Virus record (IMG/VR): IMGVR_UViG_3300031707_000062
Span: 1-39,040 of that record
Length of the DNA: 39,040 nucleotides
Source of the DNA: a virus
Reading direction: 5' to 3' (one strand)
The translations under genes were made by a program, and so were the position numbers. Of the stretch, positions 1 to 6,202 are shown in pieces. A model generated the notes under the pieces. The model made no database searches. It was given only the letters and a program-made list of their open reading frames with translations, and had not been told where the DNA came from. Numbering within the stretch: the first letter of the stretch is position 1; each line of letters starts with the position of its first letter.

Positions 1-140
1 TTTCCGAAGAAAATTATTTGGAAAAAAGATTTAGTCTTCGGATTTAAGGCAGCGGCGGATGCGGCACGGGGTGCGGCATGGGGTGCGGCATGGGATGCGG
101 CATGGGGTGCGGCATGGGGTGCGGCACGGGGTGCGGCACG
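1..140. repeat. Terminal overlap (copy 1) of a circular genome
   Basis: Bases 1-140 recur at 38901-39040. The only difference is position 127 (C) against 39027 (T). The same reading frame enters at base 1 and leaves at 39040, so this is the overlap of a circular or permuted assembly, not two real loci. Trimming it leaves about 38,900 bp. The overlap ends inside the 12-bp tandem array, so the exact closure and repeat number are uncertain. A true short direct terminal repeat is possible but less likely, because it would split a gene. Confidence 0.9.
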
Positions 141-819
141 GGGTGCGGCATGGGATGCGGCATGGGGTGCGGCACGGGGTGCGGCATGGGATGCGGCATG
201 GGATGCGGCATGGGGTGCGGCACGGGGTGCGGCATGGGGTGCGGCAGCGATTAATACAGGCTTAAAAGATAAAGCGACTCTTAAGCTTATTGCAATCGAA
301 ACACAAACACTAAAAGCCTTAGAGAACGGCCTTGCTTGGTATTTCCCAATGCAAGACAAGTTAATTTTAGTGCCCCTTCCGGAATTTTCTTTTGACGAAG
401 AGCAAAAGCTTCACGCAGAGAACAAACCGGCTATTTACTGGAAGGGAGGAGCCAAATTTTATTTCTACCACGGAGTAAAAGTAGATAAAAAGTTAATCGA
501 ATCCCCGGAGAAATTAACAAAGAAGGACTGGCTCAATGAAAGCAACCTTGAAATAAGACGCGTTATTCAGGAAAGAATGCCCGACTTTGCTAAGAAAATT
601 GGTGGAAAGAAAATCGATACTTCAGAAAAAGGAGAGCTTATTGAAGTTGACTTGGGAAGCGATCCGGAGAAAATAGCCAGATATGTAAAAGTTAAGGATG
701 GTTCAACTGCCAGAGAGTACTTCTTAAGAGTTCCTCCAACTATCCAAAAAGTAAATGAGGGAATAGCGTGGACCTTTGGCCTTGAAGCTAAAAAATATAA
801 ACCGATAAAAGAAACTTAA
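1..819 (+). CDS. DUF6745-like protein with AAW(G/D) repeats (3' part; 5' part at 38772)
   Basis: This is the 3' part of a gene that starts at 38772 and crosses the circular junction; the joined protein is about 315 residues. The frame is open from base 1 to the stop at 817-819. The order is a short basic lead, fifteen AAWG/AAWD/AARG tetrapeptides, then a C-terminal domain with the segments YFYHGVKV, SNLEIRRVIQERM, EYFLRVPP and VNEGIAWTFGL. From memory these match the DUF6745 family of bacteria and phages, which often carries a short-period, Trp/Arg/Asp-rich repeat before this domain. The family's function is unknown to me. The gene directly upstream (38480) is a partner I also associate with this family. 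The repeat number may differ between genomes in the population. Confidence 0.8.
   Translation, partial: FPKKIIWKKDLVFGFKAAADAARGAAWGAAWDAAWGAAWGAARGAARGAAWDAAWGAARGAAWDAAWDAAWGAARGAAWGAAAINTGLKDKATLKLIAIETQTLKALENGLAWYFPMQDKLILVPLPEFSFDEEQKLHAENKPAIYWKGGAKFYFYHGVKVDKKLIESPEKLTKKDWLNESNLEIRRVIQERMPDFAKKIGGKKIDTSEKGELIEVDLGSDPEKIARYVKVKDGSTAREYFLRVPPTIQKVNEGIAWTFGLEAKKYKPIKET
61..240 (+). repeat. 12-bp tandem repeat, 15 units, coding
   Basis: Fifteen head-to-tail 12-bp units, gcggcaYggGRt in degenerate form, encode the tetrapeptides AAWG, AAWD or AARG. Only two positions vary: the first base of codon 3 (TGG Trp or CGG Arg) and the second base of codon 4 (GGT Gly or GAT Asp). All other bases are invariant. 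In order the units read RG, WG, WD, WG, WG, RG, RG, WD, WG, RG, WD, WD, WG, RG, WG. The array stays in frame within the DUF6745-like gene. The partial second copy at 38961-39040 has WG where unit 6 here has RG. Confidence 0.95.
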
Positions 820-1062
820 GTGGAATCTGGCCTGCACACTAATCAAGAAGGCGAAGAGCTGGTATCTGGTTCCGAACCAAAATTAAAAGGGACAGGGGTT
901 TATTGCGAGTGGAAATACGATTGGGCAGAAAAGGGTGACGCCATTTGTAACAAGGAATTGAGCATCCGGGAAGTTGAGTATTGCGAGAAACACAAAAAGC
1001 TATTTAACGGAAAAATGCTTTGTTTCGGACATCAAGATCAGTACCTTAAGAAGTTTAATTAG
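820..1062 (+). CDS. Small putative zinc-binding protein
   Basis: An 80-residue protein of unknown function. The GTG start abuts the TAA of the DUF6745-like gene, which suggests translational coupling; there is no clear SD, so the start is uncertain. The C-terminal half has four cysteines and two histidines in the arrangement YCEW, ICNKE, YCEKHKK and LCFGHQ, which would suit a small zinc knuckle. It heads the run of small early-type genes. Confidence 0.65.
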   Translation: MESGLHTNQEGEELVSGSEPKLKGTGVYCEWKYDWAEKGDAICNKELSIREVEYCEKHKKLFNGKMLCFGHQDQYLKKFN

Positions 1063-1068
1063 CCTTTT

Positions 1069-1290
1069 ATGAAATTTACTTTAAAAGTCTTTTCCGGGCG
1101 CAAGGTAGTAAGAAGGTCATTTACCAAGTCTGCGCGAAGATTTACTCATTTTTTACGCACGCTTAATTTAGAGAATGGACGTTTAAAGGCGCTTATCAAA
1201 GTTGAATACGAAGATGGGCCTACAAACGAAGGGGAATATACAGACAAAAGCGAGGTGATGAAAGCGTTCAGAGCTTTTTGCGAAAAATGA
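1069..1290 (+). CDS. Hypothetical basic protein
   Basis: A 73-residue protein I do not recognise. The N-terminal half is rich in Arg and Lys (GRKVVRRSFTKSARR) and the rest is mixed alpha/beta. The ATG lies six bases after the previous stop, with no strong SD. Its TGA overlaps the ATG of the next small gene (ATGA), which supports it as part of a real operon. Confidence 0.6.
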   Translation: MKFTLKVFSGRKVVRRSFTKSARRFTHFLRTLNLENGRLKALIKVEYEDGPTNEGEYTDKSEVMKAFRAFCEK

Positions 1291-1373
1291 GTAACGGCAA
1301 GAGAAAGAAAAACACATTTAAGAGACGGAGAAGGCGACAGGAAAGGAAAAGACAACGTGAGCAAGAAACATAA
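1287..1373 (+). CDS. Very small arginine-rich protein
   Basis: A 28-residue reading frame starting in an ATGA overlap with the gene before it. Almost half of the residues are Arg or Lys, including a run of six basic residues (KRRRRR), so it would bind nucleic acid if made. It overlaps the next start by 17 bases. The chain of overlaps is the main support; compositional bias could also produce such a frame by chance. Confidence 0.45.
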   Translation: MSNGKRKKNTFKRRRRRQERKRQREQET

Positions 1374-1452
1374 AAAATTTACTAATACAAAAATGTCTCC
1401 GGAAGAGTACCGGAAGTTAAAGTCGGCCAAAAAGCAATCTAAAAGAAAATGA
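1357..1452 (+). CDS. Very small lysine-rich protein
   Basis: A 31-residue frame with a GTG start (alternative ATG at 1393). It is dominated by Lys and carries the segment MSPEEYRKLKSAKKQ. It ends in an ATGA overlap with the 172-residue gene at 1449, consistent with translational coupling. Function is unknown; a small nucleic-acid binder is possible. Confidence 0.45.
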   Translation: MSKKHKKFTNTKMSPEEYRKLKSAKKQSKRK

Positions 1453-1967
1453 TAGCGGCAAGATTACAAATCTGGATTAACAAGAAACCTGTCCTTCAGG
1501 GAAAGTTTTATTTCCGGGAACATCGCCCGGTCTTTTTATTCAACGTAGACAAGAACAAATGGATGGACATTTACAAGGGTTACGGAATCGCCGAGCAGAT
1601 ACTTGAGGGCTTTGCCAAATCCAAATTACACGTCCAGATAATTGCTAAAAATACCGACACCCATATTTGCTATACGACCAAAAGAACCACGATTTATAAA
1701 AAAGGAATTAAAGCCTTTTATGGAGGACATACCCAATGGTTTTTGCCTCTGAAGAATTGGGAAGTATTTAGGGATCATCTTTCCGAACCCTTTGGACTTC
1801 CGAAGATGACAATGGGTGATTGGTTGGTAGAAGAAGATAATTTTCGTAGAGTCGAGGATGCCAGTATGCCGGTCAGTGTCTGGGAGAAATTAAAGAAATT
1901 ACATCCGGAAACAATAGCGAAAATAAGAGGAGATGTCGAAAGAAAACCGAACATTATTGGAGTCTAG
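1449..1967 (+). CDS. Hypothetical protein, 172 aa
   Basis: A soluble protein with no signal peptide or membrane segment that I do not recognise. It is rich in aromatic residues in the middle (GIKAFYGGHTQWFLPLKNWEVF), and beta-strand-like segments alternate with short helices in the C-terminal third (SVWEKLKKLHPETIAKIRGDV). Its start overlaps the previous stop. It is the last gene before a 299-base region without genes that begins with a very strong hairpin, so it probably ends a transcription unit. Confidence 0.7.
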   Translation: MIAARLQIWINKKPVLQGKFYFREHRPVFLFNVDKNKWMDIYKGYGIAEQILEGFAKSKLHVQIIAKNTDTHICYTTKRTTIYKKGIKAFYGGHTQWFLPLKNWEVFRDHLSEPFGLPKMTMGDWLVEEDNFRRVEDASMPVSVWEKLKKLHPETIAKIRGDVERKPNIIGV

Positions 1968-2266
1968 CGTTTGTACCTGACTTTCTGCCTCTACTTACAA
2001 ATGCGGAGGCAGAAAGTCGGGAGTCGAAGTCGCCCGCAACGACATTAAAAAAGGGGCATGACTAGGGGCGGACCAGCGCTCCGGTTACGAAACCAAGGCT
2101 TGAAAGTATGTTAAGTTTCGCAGCCAGACCTGGGTGATACTCGGATACACGTAACGAAGAGAAACCCCGGAGAATTCATACCGGAAGGGAAAACCGGATA
2201 AGCCAGTTTAAGGGACGTAACGGTCTTTAGGGCGGCCTATCGGCCGAAATCAAATTACCAATAAAT
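1968..2266 (+). ncRNA. Structured intergenic region, putative noncoding RNA
   Basis: This 299-base stretch has no supported gene and is visibly richer in G+C than its neighbours. After the 16-bp hairpin it holds many short complementary pairs: GGTT/AACC at 2083-2094, CGAAAC (2088-2093) with GTTTCG (2115-2120), GGCT (2097-2100) with AGCC (2122-2125), CCGG boxes at 2167, 2181 and 2193, and a CGGCC/GGCCG hairpin at 2233-2246 with a TATC loop. Some pairings are mutually exclusive, so a pseudoknotted or switching fold is possible. I could not match it to a tRNA, tmRNA, RNase P, group I or group II intron or a known riboswitch. The strand is assumed from the flanking genes. Confidence 0.55.
1976..2021 (+). 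other. Strong 16-bp hairpin
   Basis: Bases 1976-1991 pair with 2006-2021: sixteen consecutive pairs including one U-G wobble, around a 14-base loop. It starts nine bases after the stop of the 172-residue gene. No T-run follows, so it is not a classic intrinsic terminator. It may protect the 3' end of the upstream mRNA or be the first domain of a noncoding RNA continuing to about 2250. Confidence 0.85.
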
Positions 2267-2479
2267 ATGGACAAAACAGAACAAATAAGACGAATCAAAA
2301 AAGGAATCATTTTTCTGCGGGGTTTTAAAAACCTTCAAGACATAGACCTTTATCGAAAAGGCGTAGTCAGATTTTTAGATTTGGTTGAAGAATTTATAAA
2401 CGGCGGAATAGATAAAGACATTGTGGAAGTTGCAAAAGAAATGTTTAATGGGCCAGTTACTCCGACAAGCGGGGATTAG
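2267..2479 (+). CDS. Hypothetical protein, 70 aa
   Basis: A small, probably all-helical protein with the segments RRIKKGIIFLRGFKN and VVRFLDLVEEFINGG, and no recognised family. The ATG lies 21 bases after the last hairpin of the structured region and has no SD, so translation may be leaderless or controlled by that structure. About 70 bases without a gene follow. Confidence 0.55.
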   Translation: MDKTEQIRRIKKGIIFLRGFKNLQDIDLYRKGVVRFLDLVEEFINGGIDKDIVEVAKEMFNGPVTPTSGD

Positions 2480-2552
2480 TTAAAAAACTATCGTCTGGCC
2501 CACTACTATAGCATTAGCAATCTATAACAAAGAGTGCTAAAAGTCAAGACAA

Positions 2553-2648
2553 ATGAAAAACTTTGAACCAAATTACGACACAATGATGTTCACGATTTGC
2601 GGAATGGGCATTCTGATTATTTTGTATTTGATTCTTTTTATCAAATGA
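2553..2648 (+). CDS. Single-pass membrane peptide
   Basis: A 31-residue frame: twelve polar residues, then one continuous hydrophobic helix (MGILIILYLILFI) ending in Lys. It overlaps the next gene by ATGA. Membrane peptides of this kind recur through this small-gene region; the function is unknown. Confidence 0.5.
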   Translation: MKNFEPNYDTMMFTICGMGILIILYLILFIK

Positions 2649-2980
2649 GAACATCACCAACACAAAGGTCTTTGGCGCTTCTTCGAAAAGAAGGTTATAC
2701 CGCGCAGGTAGTCGAAAAGTTTAATCCTTTTGCCCATATCCGGCAGGACCTTTTTGGATTTATTGATATTGTTGCTATTAAGACCGGGACTCCCGGAGTA
2801 TTGGGAGTTCAGACAACAACTCAAGCTCATGTTGCAGAACACGAAGCAAAAATCCGGAAGACCGAAGCATTTAAGGTTTGGCTTGCTTCCGGCAACCATT
2901 TGGAAATCCACGGCTGGGCCAAAAGAGGTAAAAGAGGTAAAAGAAAATTGTGGAGTGTAACAAGGAAAATAATCAAATGA
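2645..2980 (+). CDS. Putative PD-(D/E)XK-type endonuclease
   Basis: A 111-residue protein. The chosen ATG overlaps the upstream stop; a longer frame from 2597 would run through the membrane peptide. The pattern is a helix (RSLALLRKEGYTAQVVEKFN), then DLFGFIDIVAI, then VLGVQTTTQAHVAEHEAKI. That resembles phage VRR-NUC/Holliday-resolvase-like nucleases, in which an Asp in the first core strand and an (E/Q)xK-like element in the second bind metal. Here the second element reads QTT rather than ExK, so activity is uncertain. It is followed by an RNA ligase with a four-base overlap. A role in recombination or DNA processing is inferred. Confidence 0.55.
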   Translation: MRTSPTQRSLALLRKEGYTAQVVEKFNPFAHIRQDLFGFIDIVAIKTGTPGVLGVQTTTQAHVAEHEAKIRKTEAFKVWLASGNHLEIHGWAKRGKRGKRKLWSVTRKIIK

Positions 2981-4047
2981 AGTTGAATTTAACGCCGTTT
3001 TATGATCTGGTAGATAAAAAGTATTTGAGCGTCCAAAAACATCCGACAGCGGACCTCCTTGTTTGGAACTATACACAAAAATGCCAATTCGACCGGCATT
3101 GGACAACGGAAACGATGATGGCACGGGGGCTGATTACGGATAGTGCCGGAGAAGTTAAGGCCAGACCTTTTAAAAAGTTCTTTAATTATGAAGAACATAT
3201 GGGGGAAGATTCAAAACTTCCGAAATTGCCGCTTAAAGAGAACTTCGAAGTTTTTGACAAAGTTGATGGTAGTTTGGGTATTCTTTACTTCTTGCCGGAC
3301 GGGACCCCGCAAATAGCCACCCGCGGCAGCTTTATTTCCGAGCAGGCAATCGAAGCAAATAAGATTTTAGCCGACACGATAGCCAAATTCGGTATCAAAC
3401 TCCTCCCGGAAATGCCCTATACCTGGCTGTTTGAGATAATTTATCCGGAGAACAGAATTGTAGTTAATTATGGAACTACCCGCAATCTAGTTCTTTTGGC
3501 CATTATTGAGAAAGAAACCGGCGAAGAGCTTCCGATTACTTCTTTAATAACACCTCTGTCTAAAGTTAAAAAGTTTGATGGCTTGACCGATTTTAACCAA
3601 ATCAAGACATTTATAAGACCCAATGCGGAAGGATTTGTGATCCGGTTTGAGTCCGGGGTCAGATGCAAGCTTAAATATGACGAATATGTGCGGCTTCATA
3701 GGCTCGTTACCGGAGTCAATAGAAAGACTATTTGGGAACTTCTTAAAAACAATCAGCCTTTTGATAAGCTTCTAAATCAAGTTCCGGAAGAGTTTTACGA
3801 ATGGGTAAGAAGTACGAAAAAGGGGCTGGAAGACAAATTTGTGGTTATTGAAACCTTAATGCTTCAGGATTACGAGAAGGTGCGCAATCTCAAGACCCGC
3901 AAAGAGCAGGCGGAGGCAGTTAAAGACTCAAAATACGCAAGTATAATTTTCCGGTTGATTGACCAGAATCTATATCAGGATTTGATTTGGAAAGTGCTTA
4001 AACCCAAAGCCGCGAAGCCATACAAGGAGGATATAGATACGAAATGA
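2977..4047 (+). CDS. RNA ligase, T4 Rnl1-like
   Basis: A 356-residue ATP-dependent RNA ligase. Family members form a lysyl-AMP intermediate and join 5'-phosphate to 3'-hydroxyl RNA ends, classically to repair tRNAs cut by host defence nucleases. Motif I is KVDGS at residues 95-99, with K95 the expected nucleotidyl lysine. A motif III-like segment (TWLFEIIYPENRIV) lies at about 149-162, motif IV (AEGFVIRF) at 217-224 and motif V (KLKYDEY) from 231. Upstream, KARPFKKFFNY is the usual N-terminal signature. The ATG overlaps the stop of the nuclease gene. No polynucleotide kinase/phosphatase partner is visible, although a metallophosphoesterase is encoded at 34840. A tail-fibre attachment role, known for T4 Rnl1, cannot be excluded. 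Confidence 0.85.
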   Translation: MKLNLTPFYDLVDKKYLSVQKHPTADLLVWNYTQKCQFDRHWTTETMMARGLITDSAGEVKARPFKKFFNYEEHMGEDSKLPKLPLKENFEVFDKVDGSLGILYFLPDGTPQIATRGSFISEQAIEANKILADTIAKFGIKLLPEMPYTWLFEIIYPENRIVVNYGTTRNLVLLAIIEKETGEELPITSLITPLSKVKKFDGLTDFNQIKTFIRPNAEGFVIRFESGVRCKLKYDEYVRLHRLVTGVNRKTIWELLKNNQPFDKLLNQVPEEFYEWVRSTKKGLEDKFVVIETLMLQDYEKVRNLKTRKEQAEAVKDSKYASIIFRLIDQNLYQDLIWKVLKPKAAKPYKEDIDTK

Positions 4048-4190
4048 AAATAAAAGACATAATAGTTTATTCAGGTATCTTTATTCTTTTGAGGGCCTTG
4101 TGGGGATTTGAAATAGCCGTTCTTATCGGAATTGTTCTAATTGTCTTAATGTTGCTAGATGATAAGGAAATTCCCAAACCTAGAGTATAA
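4044..4190 (+). CDS. Small membrane protein, 48 aa
   Basis: It starts in an ATGA overlap with the RNA ligase gene, with a strong SD (AAGGAGG, 4024-4030) set about 13 bases before the ATG. One or two hydrophobic segments (IIVYSGIFILL and IAVLIGIVLIVLMLL) end in a charged tail. Inner-membrane location is inferred; function is unknown. Confidence 0.65.
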   Translation: MKIKDIIVYSGIFILLRALWGFEIAVLIGIVLIVLMLLDDKEIPKPRV

Positions 4191-4205
4191 GTTGGTAGAG
4201 AGAAA

Positions 4206-4517
4206 ATGAAAAAGATTTTATATGTCGGCCTAAAAGAAGTAATAGAGATTTCATACCCGAATTGGGCTGGTTTCATAATGAGATTTCTTTGGCGACACCT
4301 TGAAGTTAAACGCCTAAAATCGTTCCAAGATGGAAACGAAATAGACCTTGTAGTTTTTGATGAAGCTATGACTGCCAACCCAAAAGTTCAGAAATTGATT
4401 AAATCACTTAAATGCCCCAACCCTCTAACTTGTATCGGTTATATGAACGCAGAAAGCGATTTAGAAAATATCAAGGAAGATTTATTATCCCACCTCAAAG
4501 GAGGCGAGAAGAAATGA
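4206..4517 (+). CDS. Hypothetical protein, 103 aa
   Basis: A soluble alpha/beta protein starting KKILYVGLKEVIEI, with EIDLVVFDEAM in the middle and LTCIGYMNAESDLENIKEDLL near the end. The order of hydrophobic strands and helices is loosely like a receiver or Rossmann half-domain, but no catalytic signature is clear. The SD-like GAGAG lies just upstream. The gene ends with AAAGGAGGCGA, the SD for the next gene, a sequence that recurs at 5144. Confidence 0.6.
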   Translation: MKKILYVGLKEVIEISYPNWAGFIMRFLWRHLEVKRLKSFQDGNEIDLVVFDEAMTANPKVQKLIKSLKCPNPLTCIGYMNAESDLENIKEDLLSHLKGGEKK

Positions 4518-4603
4518 AGACTATTATAGCTTTAATTATTTGGGCAATAATAATGATTAGCCTATGGATATGGATAAGAAAAACAGGGAGATACTTGCCG
4601 TAG
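4514..4603 (+). CDS. Membrane peptide, 29 aa
   Basis: An ATGA-overlapping frame with a good SD (AAAGGAGG at 4497-4504). The sequence is one transmembrane helix rich in Ile and Trp (IIALIIWAIIMISLWIWI) followed by RKTGRYLP. A longer in-frame start at 4412 is unlikely because it would overlap the previous gene extensively. Confidence 0.55.
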   Translation: MKTIIALIIWAIIMISLWIWIRKTGRYLP

Positions 4604-4616
4604 GAGGCGATAAAGA

Positions 4617-4787
4617 ATGAGTAAGAAGATAGAAAAGATACAGGACGATATTTATAAACAAGCTACCAAGTGGGTTGATTTAAGAGACTTGGCGAATAAT
4701 GGTATTCGGGTTTTAGATGAACCACAGGAAATTATAGACAAGCTCAACGAAATAATTGATAGGTTGAATAAAGAGGGGAAAGAATGA
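4617..4787 (+). CDS. Hypothetical helical protein, 56 aa
   Basis: It is preceded by the SD TAGGAGGCGA. The product is charged and helical (IEKIQDDIYKQ, IIDKLNEIIDRLNKEGKE). The last codons, RLNKEGK, lie in a 21-base sequence (4761-4781) repeated exactly at 5465-5485 at the end of another gene, which suggests cassette duplication or recombination. Function is unknown. Confidence 0.6.
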   Translation: MSKKIEKIQDDIYKQATKWVDLRDLANNGIRVLDEPQEIIDKLNEIIDRLNKEGKE

Positions 4788-4963
4788 CTAATAAAATTAA
4801 ATTGTTTTTCTTTAATTATTTCATACGATTTAATGTTGGGAGGAGCAGCACTTACTTCGTAACCCTAACGAGTATCTTTTTAGGATTGTTACTTTTCCCG
4901 TTGGCAATTATCCCTTATCTTATAAAAGTCTTTTTGGGAAATGGAATCTATAAGGAGAAATGA
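4784..4963 (+). CDS. Small membrane protein, 59 aa
   Basis: It starts in an ATGA overlap. The order is basic N-terminus, an aromatic stretch (KLFFFNYFIRF), then one long hydrophobic segment (SIFLGLLLFPLAIIPYLI), probably an integral inner-membrane protein. The SD is the AGAGGGGAAA of the duplicated 21-base element. No family is recognised; a minor holin-like or superinfection role is conceivable but unsupported. Confidence 0.55.
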   Translation: MTNKIKLFFFNYFIRFNVGRSSTYFVTLTSIFLGLLLFPLAIIPYLIKVFLGNGIYKEK

Positions 4964-5139
4964 AAAGAGAAACAGAGTGCGAAGTTTGCGGAAGGAAGAT
5001 TGGACATAAAAATACTTGTCCTATCTATCTTAGAAAGTTTGTAAATGCACAGCCACCAAATATCTACGCAGGAGAGGACAACAAACCAATAAACACCCCC
5101 CACAGGAAGGGAAGGGATAAAAGAGAGGAAACTAGCTAG
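4960..5139 (+). CDS. Small zinc-ribbon-like protein, 59 aa
   Basis: An ATGA-overlapping gene with SD AAGGAG (4951-4956). The N-terminus has CEVCGRKIGHKNTC, a CxxC followed by His and Cys that could bind one zinc. The rest is hydrophilic and probably disordered (PPNIYAGEDNKPINTP). Function is unknown. Confidence 0.6.
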   Translation: MKRETECEVCGRKIGHKNTCPIYLRKFVNAQPPNIYAGEDNKPINTPHRKGRDKREETS

Positions 5140-5161
5140 GCTCAAAGGAGGCGATGAAGAA

Positions 5162-5488
5162 ATGAAGAAGAAGATAGACCCAATTTTTACAGATATTTTA
5201 GGGCATTATTATCAGGCTTTAGTCTACAAGGCTTTGTTTGGTGCTCCCTATGGATATAAGAGGATTTGGATAAATAAATATCTATTCTCATTGCCCCTTC
5301 CTAGTTTTTCCATAGACAGAAGCGAACAAGCTATTTACTGGAACATAAATTGGATTGGAATACTTAAAATCGGAAAGGAGAAAATAAGAGTGCCACGGAC
5401 TATTTTTGACAAAGTAAGGGGAAAAGGAAGAACGATAAGGTTTACGAGATATTCAAGGCTAGACAGGTTGAATAAAGAGGGGAAATGA
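5162..5488 (+). CDS. Hypothetical protein, 108 aa
   Basis: A good SD (AAAGGAGG, 5144-5151) and a leader almost identical to that of the membrane peptide at 4514 precede the ATG. The protein is rich in aromatic and basic residues (YGYKRIWINKYLFSLPLP), with strand-like repeats of isoleucine near IYWNINWIGILKIGKEKI. It ends with RLNKEGK inside the second copy of the 21-base repeat. No family is recognised. Confidence 0.6.
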   Translation: MKKKIDPIFTDILGHYYQALVYKALFGAPYGYKRIWINKYLFSLPLPSFSIDRSEQAIYWNINWIGILKIGKEKIRVPRTIFDKVRGKGRTIRFTRYSRLDRLNKEGK

Positions 5489-5637
5489 AAAAGGCTAATA
5501 AAAAACCAGCACATCATAGAGCAAAATTTCATCGTTTTGATAAAGGCGGACTAAAAGAGCATCTAGAATATATGGAGTCTGAAAGAATGAGGGCGGGAAA
5601 TAAGACAAAAACCAAAGTTCAGTTAAACTCAAAATGA
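5485..5637 (+). CDS. Small basic protein, 50 aa
   Basis: It starts in an ATGA overlap using the AGAGGGGAAA SD of the repeated element. It is very basic and hydrophilic (MKKANKKPAHHRAKFHRFDK, then a short helix around EHLEYMESERMRAG). It may bind nucleic acid. A five-codon frame (5634-5654) overlaps its stop and contains the SD of the next gene. Confidence 0.5.
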   Translation: MKKANKKPAHHRAKFHRFDKGGLKEHLEYMESERMRAGNKTKTKVQLNSK

Positions 5638-5656
5638 AGAAAGGGGGTGATTGAAA

Positions 5657-5887
5657 ATGAACGAAAATGCAGGCACACCAAAAATAGAGTTAAGCTTGTT
5701 TGACGTAATAACGGAATTAGAAGTTGTAAGTTTAGGTCTTGAGACTAAAATTTTTGGAGAAAGACCCGAAAGACCCAACCAGCCAGAACTTGTCAGCGGA
5801 AGAATTTCACAAGCAATAGAGAGAATAAAAGAGGCCAATTCCAGATTGAGGGAAGTATCTAATCATTTAGAGCAGTTGGGGAAATGA
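5657..5887 (+). CDS. Hypothetical helical protein, 76 aa
   Basis: The ATG at 5657 is chosen over the TTG at 5651 because the SD GGGGGTGA (5643-5650) sits six bases upstream. The second half is an amphipathic coiled-coil-like helix (ISQAIERIKEANSRLREVSN). Coiled-coil dimerisation is plausible; function is unknown. Confidence 0.6.
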   Translation: MNENAGTPKIELSLFDVITELEVVSLGLETKIFGERPERPNQPELVSGRISQAIERIKEANSRLREVSNHLEQLGK

Positions 5888-5964
5888 CCAGACTTAAATA
5901 CTACCTGATAAACATTGGAGGATTGATGGTTATACTGATGATTTGGAAGTGGATATATGGGTGA
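5884..5964 (+). CDS. Membrane peptide, 26 aa
   Basis: An ATGA-overlapping frame encoding a basic start and one transmembrane helix (LINIGGLMVILMIWKWIYG). It is the fourth tiny membrane protein in this region. The support is the overlap pattern and the hydrophobic composition. Confidence 0.45.
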   Translation: MTRLKYYLINIGGLMVILMIWKWIYG

Positions 5965-5978
5965 ATGAAAGGTTTTGA

Positions 5979-6125
5979 ATGATGGGAAAATTAAGTTGGG
6001 CCGACAAAAAATTTGGGAAAATTTGTAAGAAGTGCGGCAAAAGACATCCTTTTATTGGCACTCCAGGAGTTAATCTGCCCAAAAATGCTGACAATGAATG
6101 TAGAGGAGAGGAAATTAGCACTTGA
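5979..6125 (+). CDS. Small zinc-finger-like protein, 48 aa
   Basis: It starts MMGKLSWADKKF, then CKKCGKRH and a lone downstream Cys (DNECRGEE), consistent with a small zinc site. AAAGG lies shortly before the ATG. Its last codons overlap the -35 box of the terminase promoter (6122-6127), so it closes the small-gene operon. Confidence 0.5.
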   Translation: MMGKLSWADKKFGKICKKCGKRHPFIGTPGVNLPKNADNECRGEEIST

Positions 6126-6150
6126 CACATTAGAGTGATAGATTTACATT
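6122..6150 (+). promoter_or_regulatory. Sigma-70 promoter for the terminase operon
   Basis: TTGACA (6122-6127), a spacer of exactly 17 bp, then TACATT (6145-6150). The predicted start is near 6157. The 46-base leader contains an inverted repeat with CTTAAG arms (6170-6175 and 6197-6202) ending directly at the terminase ATG, so translation could be controlled by that hairpin. Confidence 0.8.
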
Positions 6151-6202
6151 AAATTAAGCTTGTTTTTATCTTAAGCATATTACTGCGTTTGTAATACTTA
6201 AG

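Noticed and set aside
44-265. Long open frames with MPHPVPHP or MRHGVRHG repeats on both strands over the tandem array
   Set aside because: They are shadows of the 12-bp repeat in other frames; the AAW frame continues into a recognisable domain on both sides.
1146-1430. 94-residue - strand reading frame
   Set aside because: It lies wholly opposite several overlapping + strand genes, has no SD and reads as low-complexity shadow.
1976-2021. Intrinsic terminator
   Set aside because: The stem is very strong but there is no T-run after it.
1968-2266. Retron or group II intron RNA
   Set aside because: No reverse transcriptase in the window and no recognisable domain V or msr/msd layout.
2654-3124. 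156-residue - strand reading frame
   Set aside because: Antisense to the nuclease and ligase genes, whose motifs fix the + strand as coding.
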